A DNA stretch of 6,562 nucleotides from Lachnospiraceae bacterium (GTDB lineage Bacteria > Bacillota > Clostridia > Lachnospirales > Lachnospiraceae), in assembly GCA_017651385.1 (NCBI GenBank), contig JAGCCY010000083.1, positions 1 to 6,562 on the forward strand, read 5' to 3'. Within the stretch, counting starts at the first letter, position 1; every line of letters starts with the position of its first letter. The position numbers and the translations under genes are program-made. Below, piece after piece: positions 1 to 5,856 of the stretch. The notes beneath the pieces were generated by a model. It worked only from the letters and a program-made list of their open reading frames with translations. It did not search any database and was not told the DNA's origin.

Positions 1-305
1 GCTGCTTCAACGATCTCCTTGCTGGAAACGGAACCGAAAGCCTTTCCGCCTTCACCGGCCTTCATACCCACGACAACGGTAAGCTTTGATAACTCTTCCG
101 CATAAGCCTTTGCATTGGCAAGGTTCTCGGCTGCTATCTTGGCTTCATTAGCCTTCTGAAGTTTAAGTGAATTAAGATTTGCGGGCGTTGCCTCTATACC
201 TAATTTCTTGGGAAGGATAAAGTTTCTGGCGTAACCGTCATTAATATCCACGATCTGATCTTTCTTTCCAAGAGTCTTTACATCCTGAAGTAAAATAACC
301 TTCAT
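1..305 (-). CDS. rplI: 50S ribosomal protein L9, 3' end outside window
   Basis: This gene encodes large-subunit protein L9, which binds 23S rRNA near the base of the L1 stalk and influences reading-frame maintenance. The first 101 codons are visible. They begin [16 protein letters not shown] and carry the family's N-domain hallmark [13 protein letters not shown] at residues 24-36, then a long Ala/Lys/Glu-rich connecting helix at about 41-74, then the start of the C-terminal domain ([10 protein letters not shown] at 87-96). The family is usually near 148 residues, so roughly the last third lies beyond the left edge. The ATG shares one base with the gdpP stop (TAATG). An AAGGAGG about 9 bases upstream lies inside the last gdpP codons, so translation of the two is probably coupled. 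Identification is by sequence signature and is near certain. Confidence 0.97.
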   Translation of the reverse strand, partial: MKVILLQDVKTLGKKDQIVDINDGYARNFILPKKLGIEATPANLNSLKLQKANEAKIAAENLANAKAYAEELSKLTVVVGMKAGEGGKAFGSVSSKEIVEA

Positions 306-2359
306 TAAATCTCTCCTCCTTCTATCATGCCGTCAAGCGTATCCTTAAGTGTATTGATAACGGCATCTATTGTACTATTCTCAATCTGCGCACCGGCAAT
401 ACTCATATGACCGCCGCCGCCCATCCTTTCCATAACGATCTGAACATTCAGCTCATCTATCGATCTTGCACTAATAAAAATCGTACCCTGGAACTGGGTT
501 AAAACGAAACTTGCCTTGATACCCTTGATATTTAAAAGCTCATTGGCTGCCTGCGCACCGATAACGGTAGGACTTGCAACTCCCTCGCTTCCGCATACGG
601 AAATCGCATAACAATCCCTGTATATCTCGGCCTCGCTTACGCAGTCGGCTCTGGTCTTATATTCAAGAGCTTCTTCTCTGAACATCTTACGTACTCTTAC
701 CACATCCGCGCCGTTTCTCTTAAGGAAAGCTGCTGCTTCAAAAGTCTTAACGCCTGTTTTCTGATTGAAGTTATTGGTATCGATCATGATACCGGAATAC
801 AGGCAATCGGCTTCCTCATTGCGGATCTTGATGTTATCGGATGTGTACTGAAGTATCTCCGAAACCATTTCGCAGGTGGAAGAAGCATACGGCTCCACGT
901 AAGAAAGCGTTGCATTCTCGACCACTTCCGTACCCTGTCTGTGATGGTCGAGCACCACGATAGACTTTGCCTTCTTGATAAGATCCTCACACTCGGTAAG
1001 TTTGGGCTTATTGACATCGACAATTACCAAAGCCGCATTGTTTCCAACCTCTTCAAGCGCCTTCATGGAATTGATGATCATATCCGATTCATATTCGGGA
1101 TTATTGACAAACATGTCAACCATTGGCTGCATGGAATTGGTAACCGTATCAAGTACTATGTAGGCTTTACGGTCAAGCATTCTGGCTATACGGTATACAC
1201 CGATGCTGGCACCGAAACTGTCGACGTCGCCGCGCTTATGACCCATGATGAATACCTGATCTTTACTGGTAATGATCTCCATCAATGCATGGGCTTTTAC
1301 TCTTGCCTTAACACGTGTATTCTTATCAACCTGCTGGCTCTTTCCGCCGTAATAATTGATCTGATCCGCAGTCTTTACAACGGCCTGATCCCCGCCTCGG
1401 CCGAGAGCAAGATCGATAGCCGCACGGGCAAACTCATAATTCTGCGCATACGAAAGACCGTCAAGACCCACACCGATACTTAATGTTGCCGCCATATCAT
1501 TACCGATATTGACTGTCTTAACATCTTCAAGAAGATCGAATTTTGACTCTTTAAGCTTTGCAACAGCGCTCTTTCGAAGGATTACCATATACTTATCCTT
1601 CTCCATCTTCTTGGTGATGCCGTCCACTCCGGACATATATTTGTTGATCTTTCGCTCTATAAGTGCGGTAAGAAGAGATCTTCTGACTTCCTCGACACTC
1701 TCCATCACTTCGTCGTAATTGTCCAGATACACAAGTCCTATTGCAAGACTCTGATCGTCAACCTCACGAAGTGCAAGCTTTAATGCGGTGTTGTCGAACA
1801 TATAGAGAGCAACCAGAAAACCTTCATAATTCTCAGTCTCAATAAGGTTGCTGTTGTCGGCCATCTCTTTTAACGAAACTTTTTTGAGCTTGCATAAATA
1901 ATCACCGTTATTGTATTTGATCTCAAGTTCATTCTCATTAAAATCTTCTATGCCGTCCGGAATCCTGTCTTTGGATAATTCGGGGAAAAATGTGGTTATG
2001 GCTTTTTCTCTGGTCCTCGTCTCACCGACAAGTTTCTCAAAAGCCGTATTTGACCATATTATCCTTCCGTCTTCGTCAAGTATCGCATGAGGAAGATCAA
2101 GTGACTTTAAAAGCTGTTTTTGAACCTGACCGTACTGTGTCGCAAAACTGATAAGCTCATATACAATGGAAGGCGAATTCTTATACAGAAGCGTTAAGAT
2201 TATCGCAAAATAGACAACAAGAAAAACACTTAAGACAATTCCCACCCTAACGTTCTCAATATATGCGTATACATCCACAAGACATAATACAAGCCCCAGG
2301 ATCACGCTCGCCAACAAATATCTTTTTATTCTGCCTCTGACTTTTACCTTGCTCTTCAT
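305..2359 (-). CDS. gdpP: GdpP-type membrane c-di-AMP phosphodiesterase (PAS, degenerate GGDEF, DHH/DHHA1)
   Basis: The family hydrolyses cyclic di-AMP to pApA and so affects potassium and osmotic balance, cell-wall stress and beta-lactam tolerance in Firmicutes. The 684-residue product has two membrane helices (about 14-34 and 39-59), a PAS-like domain (about 85-190, with [10 protein letters not shown] at 89-98) and a degenerate GGDEF domain (about 200-335, ending in [11 protein letters not shown] and YYGGK). The DHH phosphodiesterase domain has metal ligands H374, D378 and D380, then D448, D471-H472-H473 and D527. The DHHA1 domain has GGGGH at 647-651. All catalytic motifs are intact, so it should be active. 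I chose the ATG at 2359 because [16 protein letters not shown] matches the usual family N-terminus, a GAGGG lies 5 bases upstream, and the longer open frame from 2467 would begin inside a terminator and span the promoter. B. subtilis GdpP (YybT) is about 659 residues, which fits. B. subtilis has yybS just before it; that gene is absent here. Confidence 0.93.
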   Translation of the reverse strand: MKSKVKVRGRIKRYLLASVILGLVLCLVDVYAYIENVRVGIVLSVFLVVYFAIILTLLYKNSPSIVYELISFATQYGQVQKQLLKSLDLPHAILDEDGRIIWSNTAFEKLVGETRTREKAITTFFPELSKDRIPDGIEDFNENELEIKYNNGDYLCKLKKVSLKEMADNSNLIETENYEGFLVALYMFDNTALKLALREVDDQSLAIGLVYLDNYDEVMESVEEVRRSLLTALIERKINKYMSGVDGITKKMEKDKYMVILRKSAVAKLKESKFDLLEDVKTVNIGNDMAATLSIGVGLDGLSYAQNYEFARAAIDLALGRGGDQAVVKTADQINYYGGKSQQVDKNTRVKARVKAHALMEIITSKDQVFIMGHKRGDVDSFGASIGVYRIARMLDRKAYIVLDTVTNSMQPMVDMFVNNPEYESDMIINSMKALEEVGNNAALVIVDVNKPKLTECEDLIKKAKSIVVLDHHRQGTEVVENATLSYVEPYASSTCEMVSEILQYTSDNIKIRNEEADCLYSGIMIDTNNFNQKTGVKTFEAAAFLKRNGADVVRVRKMFREEALEYKTRADCVSEAEIYRDCYAISVCGSEGVASPTVIGAQAANELLNIKGIKASFVLTQFQGTIFISARSIDELNVQIVMERMGGGGHMSIAGAQIENSTIDAVINTLKDTLDGMIEGGEI

Positions 2360-2364
2360 AAGTA

Positions 2365-2369
2365 CCCTC
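2365..2369 (-). promoter_or_regulatory. gdpP ribosome binding site (decides the start)
   Basis: GAGGG stands 5 bases before the ATG at 2359. The alternative in-frame ATGs upstream (2467, 2449, 2422, 2413, 2371) lack a comparable site at normal spacing, and those at 2404 or higher lie in or before the promoter -10 box or the terminator. This supports the shorter gdpP product. Confidence 0.65.
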
Positions 2370-2403
2370 ATTAAAGCATAATTTGCTAAAAACCCTAATA
2401 AAC

Positions 2404-2432
2404 AGTATACCATCTTTTGCATTAATATTGAA
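2404..2432 (-). promoter_or_regulatory. Extended -10 sigma-A promoter for gdpP-rplI
   Basis: On the minus strand a TATACT -10 box (2409-2404) is preceded by TGG, giving a TGn extended -10. A weak -35-like TTCAAT (2432-2427) stands 17 bases upstream. Initiation is expected near 2397, leaving a leader of about 38 bases before the gdpP ATG. The site starts almost directly after the T-tract of the rpsR terminator, so gdpP-rplI can be expressed separately from the ribosomal operon upstream. This is consensus matching by eye, with no experimental support. Confidence 0.6.
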
Positions 2433-2435
2433 GAA

Positions 2436-2464
2436 CAAAAACCGTCCGACATATGTCGGACGGT
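2436..2464 (-). terminator. Intrinsic terminator after rpsR
   Basis: Positions 2441-2464 form a perfect 24-base palindrome (minus strand ACCGTCCGACAT followed by its exact complement). It can fold to a GC-rich stem of about 10 pairs with a small AT loop, followed by TTTTTG on the minus strand. It lies about 30 bases after the rpsR stop codon. The plus-strand side has only a broken pyrimidine run, so it should act mainly on minus-strand transcripts and end the rpsF-ssb-rpsR message. Confidence 0.88.
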
Positions 2465-2493
2465 CATTCTCTCTTACCGGAAATATAAAACGA

Positions 2494-2766
2494 TTAATCC
2501 TGCTGGTAAGGCATCAATGCAATGTGACGTGCACGCTTGATAGCAACTGTTAAAGCTCTCTGATGCTTTGCGCATGTACCTGTGATTCTTCTGGGAAGGA
2601 TCTTGCCGCGCTCGGAAACGAATCTCTTTAACTTAGCTGCATCCTTGTAATCAATTACATTATCTTTGCCACAGAATGCGCAAACCTTCTTACGTCTGCG
2701 TAAGCCACCCTTTCTTCTGATGGGTGCATCTGCTCTGTCACCTTTTTCAGCTTTATTATATGCCAT
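2494..2766 (-). CDS. rpsR: 30S ribosomal protein S18
   Basis: This 90-residue protein is small-subunit S18, which forms a heterodimer with S6 on the platform of the 30S subunit around 16S helices 22-23. It shows the family core, with [16 protein letters not shown] at 45-60, TGTCAKHQR at 62-70, and the basic C-terminal helix [14 protein letters not shown]29-x2-C32 with C65-x2-H68 forms a likely zinc site, so this is the zinc-binding (C+) form of S18. Length is a little over the E. coli protein (75 residues) because of an N-terminal basic tail, as is common in Firmicutes. AAGGAGG stands about 6 bases before the ATG. The start follows the ssb stop by 18 bases, and the terminator palindrome follows the gene, so it closes the operon. 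Confidence 0.98.
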   Translation of the reverse strand: MAYNKAEKGDRADAPIRRKGGLRRRKKVCAFCGKDNVIDYKDAAKLKRFVSERGKILPRRITGTCAKHQRALTVAIKRARHIALMPYQQD

Positions 2767-2784
2767 AATTAGCCTCCTTAAATA

Positions 2785-3237
2785 CTATCTGCTGGGTTGT
2801 GCAAACGGGAGGTCTTCATCGATTCCTTCGGGAACGTTCATAAAACCATCGCTTGCTGCCTGGGGAGCGGGTGCCGGTGCTTCCTGGTATCCCCCACCTA
2901 CAGAAGCTCCCTGAGCATTCTTGCTCTCCGCAAATTCAACTTCATCCACGATGATCTGTACGCTGTATCTCTGTACACCGTCTTTATCCGTATAATTGTC
3001 GTTCTGGATACTTCCGGATACTACAACCTTTGTGCCCTTATGAAGATATTTCTCAACAAACTCACCTGTTCTTCCGAATGCGGTGCAGTTAAAGAAATCT
3101 GCTTCTGGCTGACCTTCGCGTTTGAATCTTCTGTCTACGGCAATTGAAAATCTGCCTATTGCTGTCTGAGATGTTCCCTGAGAATATCTGACCTCGGGAT
3201 CTCTCGTCAATCTACCCATAAGTATAACTTTATTCAT
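2785..3237 (-). CDS. ssb: Single-stranded DNA-binding protein
   Basis: SSB coats single-stranded DNA during replication, repair and recombination and recruits partners through its acidic C-terminal tip. The 150-residue product begins MNKVILMGRLTRDPEVRY, the classic N-terminus of the OB fold (about 1-105), with FSIAVDRRF, DFFNCTAFG and GTKVVVSG motifs. A flexible Gly/Ala/Pro/Gln linker follows (about 106-130). The tip is IDEDLPF at 139-145, but five more residues (AQPSR) come after the Phe, whereas most bacterial SSBs end exactly at that Phe. The gene sits between rpsF and rpsR with gaps of 20 and 18 bases and its own AAGGAG site, the standard arrangement in Firmicutes. It is likely the main replicative SSB (B. 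subtilis SsbA equivalent). Confidence 0.97.
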   Translation of the reverse strand: MNKVILMGRLTRDPEVRYSQGTSQTAIGRFSIAVDRRFKREGQPEADFFNCTAFGRTGEFVEKYLHKGTKVVVSGSIQNDNYTDKDGVQRYSVQIIVDEVEFAESKNAQGASVGGGYQEAPAPAPQAASDGFMNVPEGIDEDLPFAQPSR

Positions 3238-3257
3238 CTTCTCTATTCTCCTTAAAA

Positions 3258-3548
3258 TTACTGTTCGTCAGTGCGCACGATTAAGAAACGGAGAACATTG
3301 TCCATAATGCGGATGCGGCTCTCGATCTCACCGGGAGCTGTTGCTTCTGCATCGAACTGAACGAAATAGTAGAAAGCTTCACTCATCTTCTGAATATCAT
3401 ATGCAAGTTTCTTCTTACCTGCCTCTTCGACATTCGTAATCTTTCCACCGAATCTTTCGATGTAAGCCTTGCACTTATCTACAACTGCGGCTCTTTCATC
3501 ATCTTCGATTTTCGCATTGACAACGATTGTTAATTCGTATTTGTTCAT
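3258..3548 (-). CDS. rpsF: 30S ribosomal protein S6
   Basis: This is small-subunit protein S6, the partner of S18 on the 30S platform. The 96-residue product starts MNKYELTIVVNAKIEDDER and has the ferredoxin-like fold signatures: the GGKITNVEEAGKKKLAYDI segment (about 34-52), the beta strand FYYFVQFDA (59-67), and IRIMDNVLRFLIVR near the C-terminus (79-92). There is no Glu-rich extension. Length matches the usual 95-100 residues of Firmicutes S6. AGGAGG lies 9 bases before the ATG, and the gene is the first of rpsF-ssb-rpsR. The preceding leader holds a promoter and a fold that may sequester this binding site (see separate entries). Confidence 0.98.
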   Translation of the reverse strand: MNKYELTIVVNAKIEDDERAAVVDKCKAYIERFGGKITNVEEAGKKKLAYDIQKMSEAFYYFVQFDAEATAPGEIESRIRIMDNVLRFLIVRTDEQ

Positions 3549-3558
3549 GCTCGGTTAC

Positions 3559-3600
3559 CTCCTTTTGGTCTCTGGCCCCCGTCTTGTCGGGAGCAAGGAA
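3559..3600 (-). promoter_or_regulatory. Structured rpsF leader, candidate S6:S18 autoregulatory element
   Basis: On the minus strand, GCTCCCG (3594-3588) pairs with CGGGGGC (3581-3575) across a 6-base loop, with one G-U pair. Directly outside, TTCCTT (3600-3595) pairs with AAGGAG (3564-3559), which is the rpsF Shine-Dalgarno sequence. That leaves a 10-base bulge, CAGAGACCAA, on one side. A shorter competing hairpin CTTG/CAAG overlaps the first stem. rpsF leaders in many bacteria bind the S6:S18 complex through a structured element with a conserved CCG. A CCCG is present here, but I cannot confirm that it occupies the family's position. The pairing is seen directly; the regulatory role is inferred. 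Confidence 0.45.
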
Positions 3601-3612
3601 TTTATTATCACG

Positions 3613-3648
3613 GAAATCAATGATATCATACTTTCATGTGGCCTGCAA
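3613..3648 (-). promoter_or_regulatory. Sigma-A promoter for rpsF-ssb-rpsR
   Basis: On the minus strand, TTGCAG (3648-3643) and TATCAT (3625-3620) are separated by 17 bases, a good match in sequence and spacing to the housekeeping consensus. Initiation is expected near 3613, giving a leader of about 64 bases that contains the hairpin at 3575-3594. The promoter lies in the 128-base gap after the DUF951 gene. No terminator is visible in that gap, so read-through from upstream is also possible. Confidence 0.65.
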
Positions 3649-3676
3649 GGAATTTTTCCCTTTTTAAGGCACTTTT

Positions 3677-3856
3677 TTATGGCTTTAAAATACTCTTTAT
3701 ATTCTTTTCGACATTCTTGCGCGGAGACATCACCTGATGCCCGCAACCTGTGCATTTTATGCGGATATCCGCACCGGTCCTCAATACTTCCCATTCTTTG
3801 GAACCGCAGGGGTGTTCTTTTTTCATGACAAGAATATCGCCTACATTTATATCCAT
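3677..3856 (-). CDS. DUF951 family protein (YyzM-like), small zinc-ribbon-like
   Basis: A 59-codon frame beginning MDINVGDILVMKKEHPCG and ending KNIKSILKP. It matches what I know of DUF951: an N-terminal VGDIL strand, then KKxHPCGSxEW (12-22), VLRTGADIRIKC (24-35), CTGCGH (35-40) and V-x-x-PR (42-46). C17, C35, C38 and H15 or H40 could bind zinc, giving a small beta-barrel-like fold. Function is unknown. In B. subtilis the family member yyzM lies near ychF and rpsF, and the same neighbourhood holds here. The start ATG is 8 bases after the sirtuin stop codon, and the weak AGGTG site overlaps that stop, so translation is probably coupled to the sirtuin gene. Its small size makes it easy to miss. 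The family call is strong; no biochemical role is claimed. Confidence 0.9.
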   Translation of the reverse strand: MDINVGDILVMKKEHPCGSKEWEVLRTGADIRIKCTGCGHQVMSPRKNVEKNIKSILKP

Positions 3857-3864
3857 TGTTTCAC

Positions 3865-4584
3865 CTACAGTTTTGAAAATACTTCGCCTATCTTTTCATG
3901 TATTACAAGATCCGCATACCTGTCCTGCGAGGTCTCCGAAAGATTGACAAGCACAAGCTTGTTGCCGGTGTAATATCTTATAAGCCCCGCAGCGGGATAT
4001 ACCACCAAAGACGTACCGCCGATAATAAGTACATCGGCCTTCTGGATGTAACGGACAGCCCTTTCCATGATGTCCATATCAAGGCCTTCCTCGTACAATA
4101 CGACATCCGGTCTTATGCGGCCGCCGCATGAACATTTCGGTACACCGTCCGCTTTGATGACATCTTCAACGGTGTATCTCTTACCGCATTTTTCACAGTA
4201 ATTCTTCATGACCGTACCGTGCAGTTCAAGAACTTCCTTACTGCCGGCAAGCTGGTGAAAACCGTCTATATTCTGGGTTATAACAGCCTTAAGCTTTCCC
4301 TGCTTTTCCCATTCGGCAAGCTTATAGTGTGCAACGTTGGGCTTTGCGTTTAAAACCGGGGCTGCCAGTTTTTCCTTGTAAAAATCATAGAATTCTTCGG
4401 TGTGCTGAGTCAAAAACGTATGACTTACCATCACCTCAGGAGGATATTTATACTTTTGATTGTATAGTCCGTCAACAGAGCGAAAATCAGGAATTCCGGA
4501 CTCGGTGGACACTCCTGCCCCACCGAAAAAAACAATATTGTCAGATTCGTCGATCCACTGTTTCAAAGTTTCAATTTCGCTCAT
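3865..4584 (-). CDS. NAD-dependent protein deacylase, Sir2 family (class U-like)
   Basis: Sirtuins remove acyl groups from lysine side chains, consuming NAD+ and releasing nicotinamide and O-acyl-ADP-ribose; this one should be cytoplasmic. The 239-residue product carries the NAD-binding GAGVSTESGIPDFR at 22-35, TQNIDGFH at 103-110, catalytic His122 in ELHG, RPDVVLYEE at 158-166 and GTSLVVYPAAGL at 190-201. A zinc module is formed by C130-x2-C133 and C151-x-C153. Length and motifs are typical of bacterial CobB/SrtN-type enzymes. The GAGVSTESGIPDFR form and absence of the Tyr/Arg desuccinylase pair suggest deacetylase class U, which is an inference. AAAGGAG stands 7 bases before the ATG. The gene starts 21 bases after the GH25 gene and ends 8 bases before DUF951. 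A cobB-type symbol would fit but the specific orthologue is not certain. Confidence 0.95.
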   Translation of the reverse strand: MSEIETLKQWIDESDNIVFFGGAGVSTESGIPDFRSVDGLYNQKYKYPPEVMVSHTFLTQHTEEFYDFYKEKLAAPVLNAKPNVAHYKLAEWEKQGKLKAVITQNIDGFHQLAGSKEVLELHGTVMKNYCEKCGKRYTVEDVIKADGVPKCSCGGRIRPDVVLYEEGLDMDIMERAVRYIQKADVLIIGGTSLVVYPAAGLIRYYTGNKLVLVNLSETSQDRYADLVIHEKIGEVFSKL

Positions 4585-4605
4585 ATTGCCTCTCCTTTCC
4601 CATGA

Positions 4606-5844
4606 TCAATAATCTTTAAATGTAATGTTGAGATCCACTCCCGAACCGATGCCGTCTATCGTACCGTTACTCGTGTACTGCCACATTGATATCTCGTAAG
4701 GGAAGTAGATCTGATCGTTATAAAAAGCATACCATTTTTCGTAAGCTTCAAGCTTGTCCATATCAAGTCTTTTGATAAAGAACTTAAGATTGGAATAGAT
4801 CATCGGCGTATAGCCCGCATCTCTTACCTTATCAAGGAAAGCCACGCAGAAGTTTGTCCTGTCTTCGTTCGTAAGATTGTCTGTCCTTGCCTTGTCGTCT
4901 ATCTCTTCGATATCGATCGCAACCGGAAGATCGACTTCATAAGGCTTTATAAGCTCAAGGGCATATTCAGCCTCCTCTATGGCCTCTTCCTCGGATGTGG
5001 CCTGGGTAAAGAAATAAACGCCGACCTTAATGCCTGCACTTGTGGCTGCCTCTATATTTGATGTAAAATACGTATCTTCAACAAGCTTGCCGGAACCGTA
5101 TCCTCTGAAACCGCATCTTATCATTGCGTATTCAACGCCCGCAGCCTTTGCCTTGTCCCAGTCGATCTCCTTCTGGAAAGAAGATACATCTATACACATA
5201 TGAGACTTCTTTGTGCCATCGGGTTCATATGTGATATAGCCTGTCAGTTCGTCCTTTTTAAGATCCTTATTATCAACGGTATTCTGCTTAAGATCTCTGT
5301 TGATCGGATAATATTCATAATACGATCCGTATATAAACACCATATCATCGGGATAATAATCCCTGAGCATATAAAGAACGCCCGATTCTTTTTCCGAAGC
5401 CGCTCTTAACTCCTCTTCCATCTTCCTGCTTGTTTCTTCGGCCTGCTTGACCTTGGCATCCTCGACAGCAACCGCTATCATACCGTCAAGCTGGGTCTGG
5501 GAATATATGGGTGTATCTTCCGTAACCTCTTCCTCGATCTGTTCCTCGCGCGCAAGAAACATATCTTTTCCCGCATACAGGATCGCAAACGCAAGACCCG
5601 TAGCGGTCAAAAGAAACAGGATCACTATAAGGACCGTGAAAAGAGGTCCGCGTTTTACCGGCTTTTCGTATCTTGCACCGGCGTAATCACTGTCCCGATA
5701 ATACTCGGTAGCATCCGTTTCTTCTTCATCGGGTTCATCGAAAAGTTCCTCAATTTGGTCATCTTTTGCCTCGTCAAATCTGGTCCTTATACTCTTGTCG
5801 ACGGCAAGGTCCAGATTGTCAATATCCACATCTTTTAATTCCAT
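4606..5844 (-). CDS. Membrane-anchored GH25 lysozyme-family protein
   Basis: GH25 enzymes cleave the beta-1,4 bond between N-acetylmuramic acid and N-acetylglucosamine in peptidoglycan. The 412-residue protein has a very acidic cytoplasmic tail (1-66), one membrane helix (67-91, VLIVILFLLTATGLAFAILY) preceded by KPVKRG, and then an outside region. Its topology is type II, with no cleavable signal. A charged, probably coiled-coil segment (about 96-153) and a short Tyr-rich linker region (to about 213) precede the GH25 domain (about 216-412). That domain shows CIDVSSFQKEIDW (217-229, with D219), YAMIRCGFRGYG (239-250), VAIDIEE with catalytic-type D311 and E313, MWQY (387-390) and the terminal GVDLN (402-406). 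All expected catalytic residues are present. AAAGGA precedes the ATG and overlaps the stop codon of the gene upstream. A wall-remodelling role is inferred. Confidence 0.92.
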   Translation of the reverse strand: MELKDVDIDNLDLAVDKSIRTRFDEAKDDQIEELFDEPDEEETDATEYYRDSDYAGARYEKPVKRGPLFTVLIVILFLLTATGLAFAILYAGKDMFLAREEQIEEEVTEDTPIYSQTQLDGMIAVAVEDAKVKQAEETSRKMEEELRAASEKESGVLYMLRDYYPDDMVFIYGSYYEYYPINRDLKQNTVDNKDLKKDELTGYITYEPDGTKKSHMCIDVSSFQKEIDWDKAKAAGVEYAMIRCGFRGYGSGKLVEDTYFTSNIEAATSAGIKVGVYFFTQATSEEEAIEEAEYALELIKPYEVDLPVAIDIEEIDDKARTDNLTNEDRTNFCVAFLDKVRDAGYTPMIYSNLKFFIKRLDMDKLEAYEKWYAFYNDQIYFPYEISMWQYTSNGTIDGIGSGVDLNITFKDY

Positions 5845-5856
5845 AAGTCACATCCT

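Noticed and set aside
941..1483. A 180-codon open frame on the plus strand
   Set aside because: It lies entirely antisense to the DHH and GGDEF coding region of gdpP, has no recognisable motif and no ribosome binding site of note, and is best explained by codon bias of the real gene.
2797..3147. A 116-codon plus-strand frame opposite ssb
   Set aside because: It is antisense to a clear SSB gene and shows no promoter, binding site or family motif.
3644..3676. A possible terminator between DUF951 and rpsF (short AAGG/CCTT repeats with A- and T-rich runs)
   Set aside because: On the minus strand the pairings are only about 4 bases and no T-run follows, so I do not call a terminator for the upstream genes.
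3555..3794. A 79-codon minus-strand frame overlapping DUF951
   Set aside because: It is a shifted frame of the DUF951 gene that then runs through the rpsF promoter and leader. The product has no family resemblance, whereas the other frame matches DUF951.
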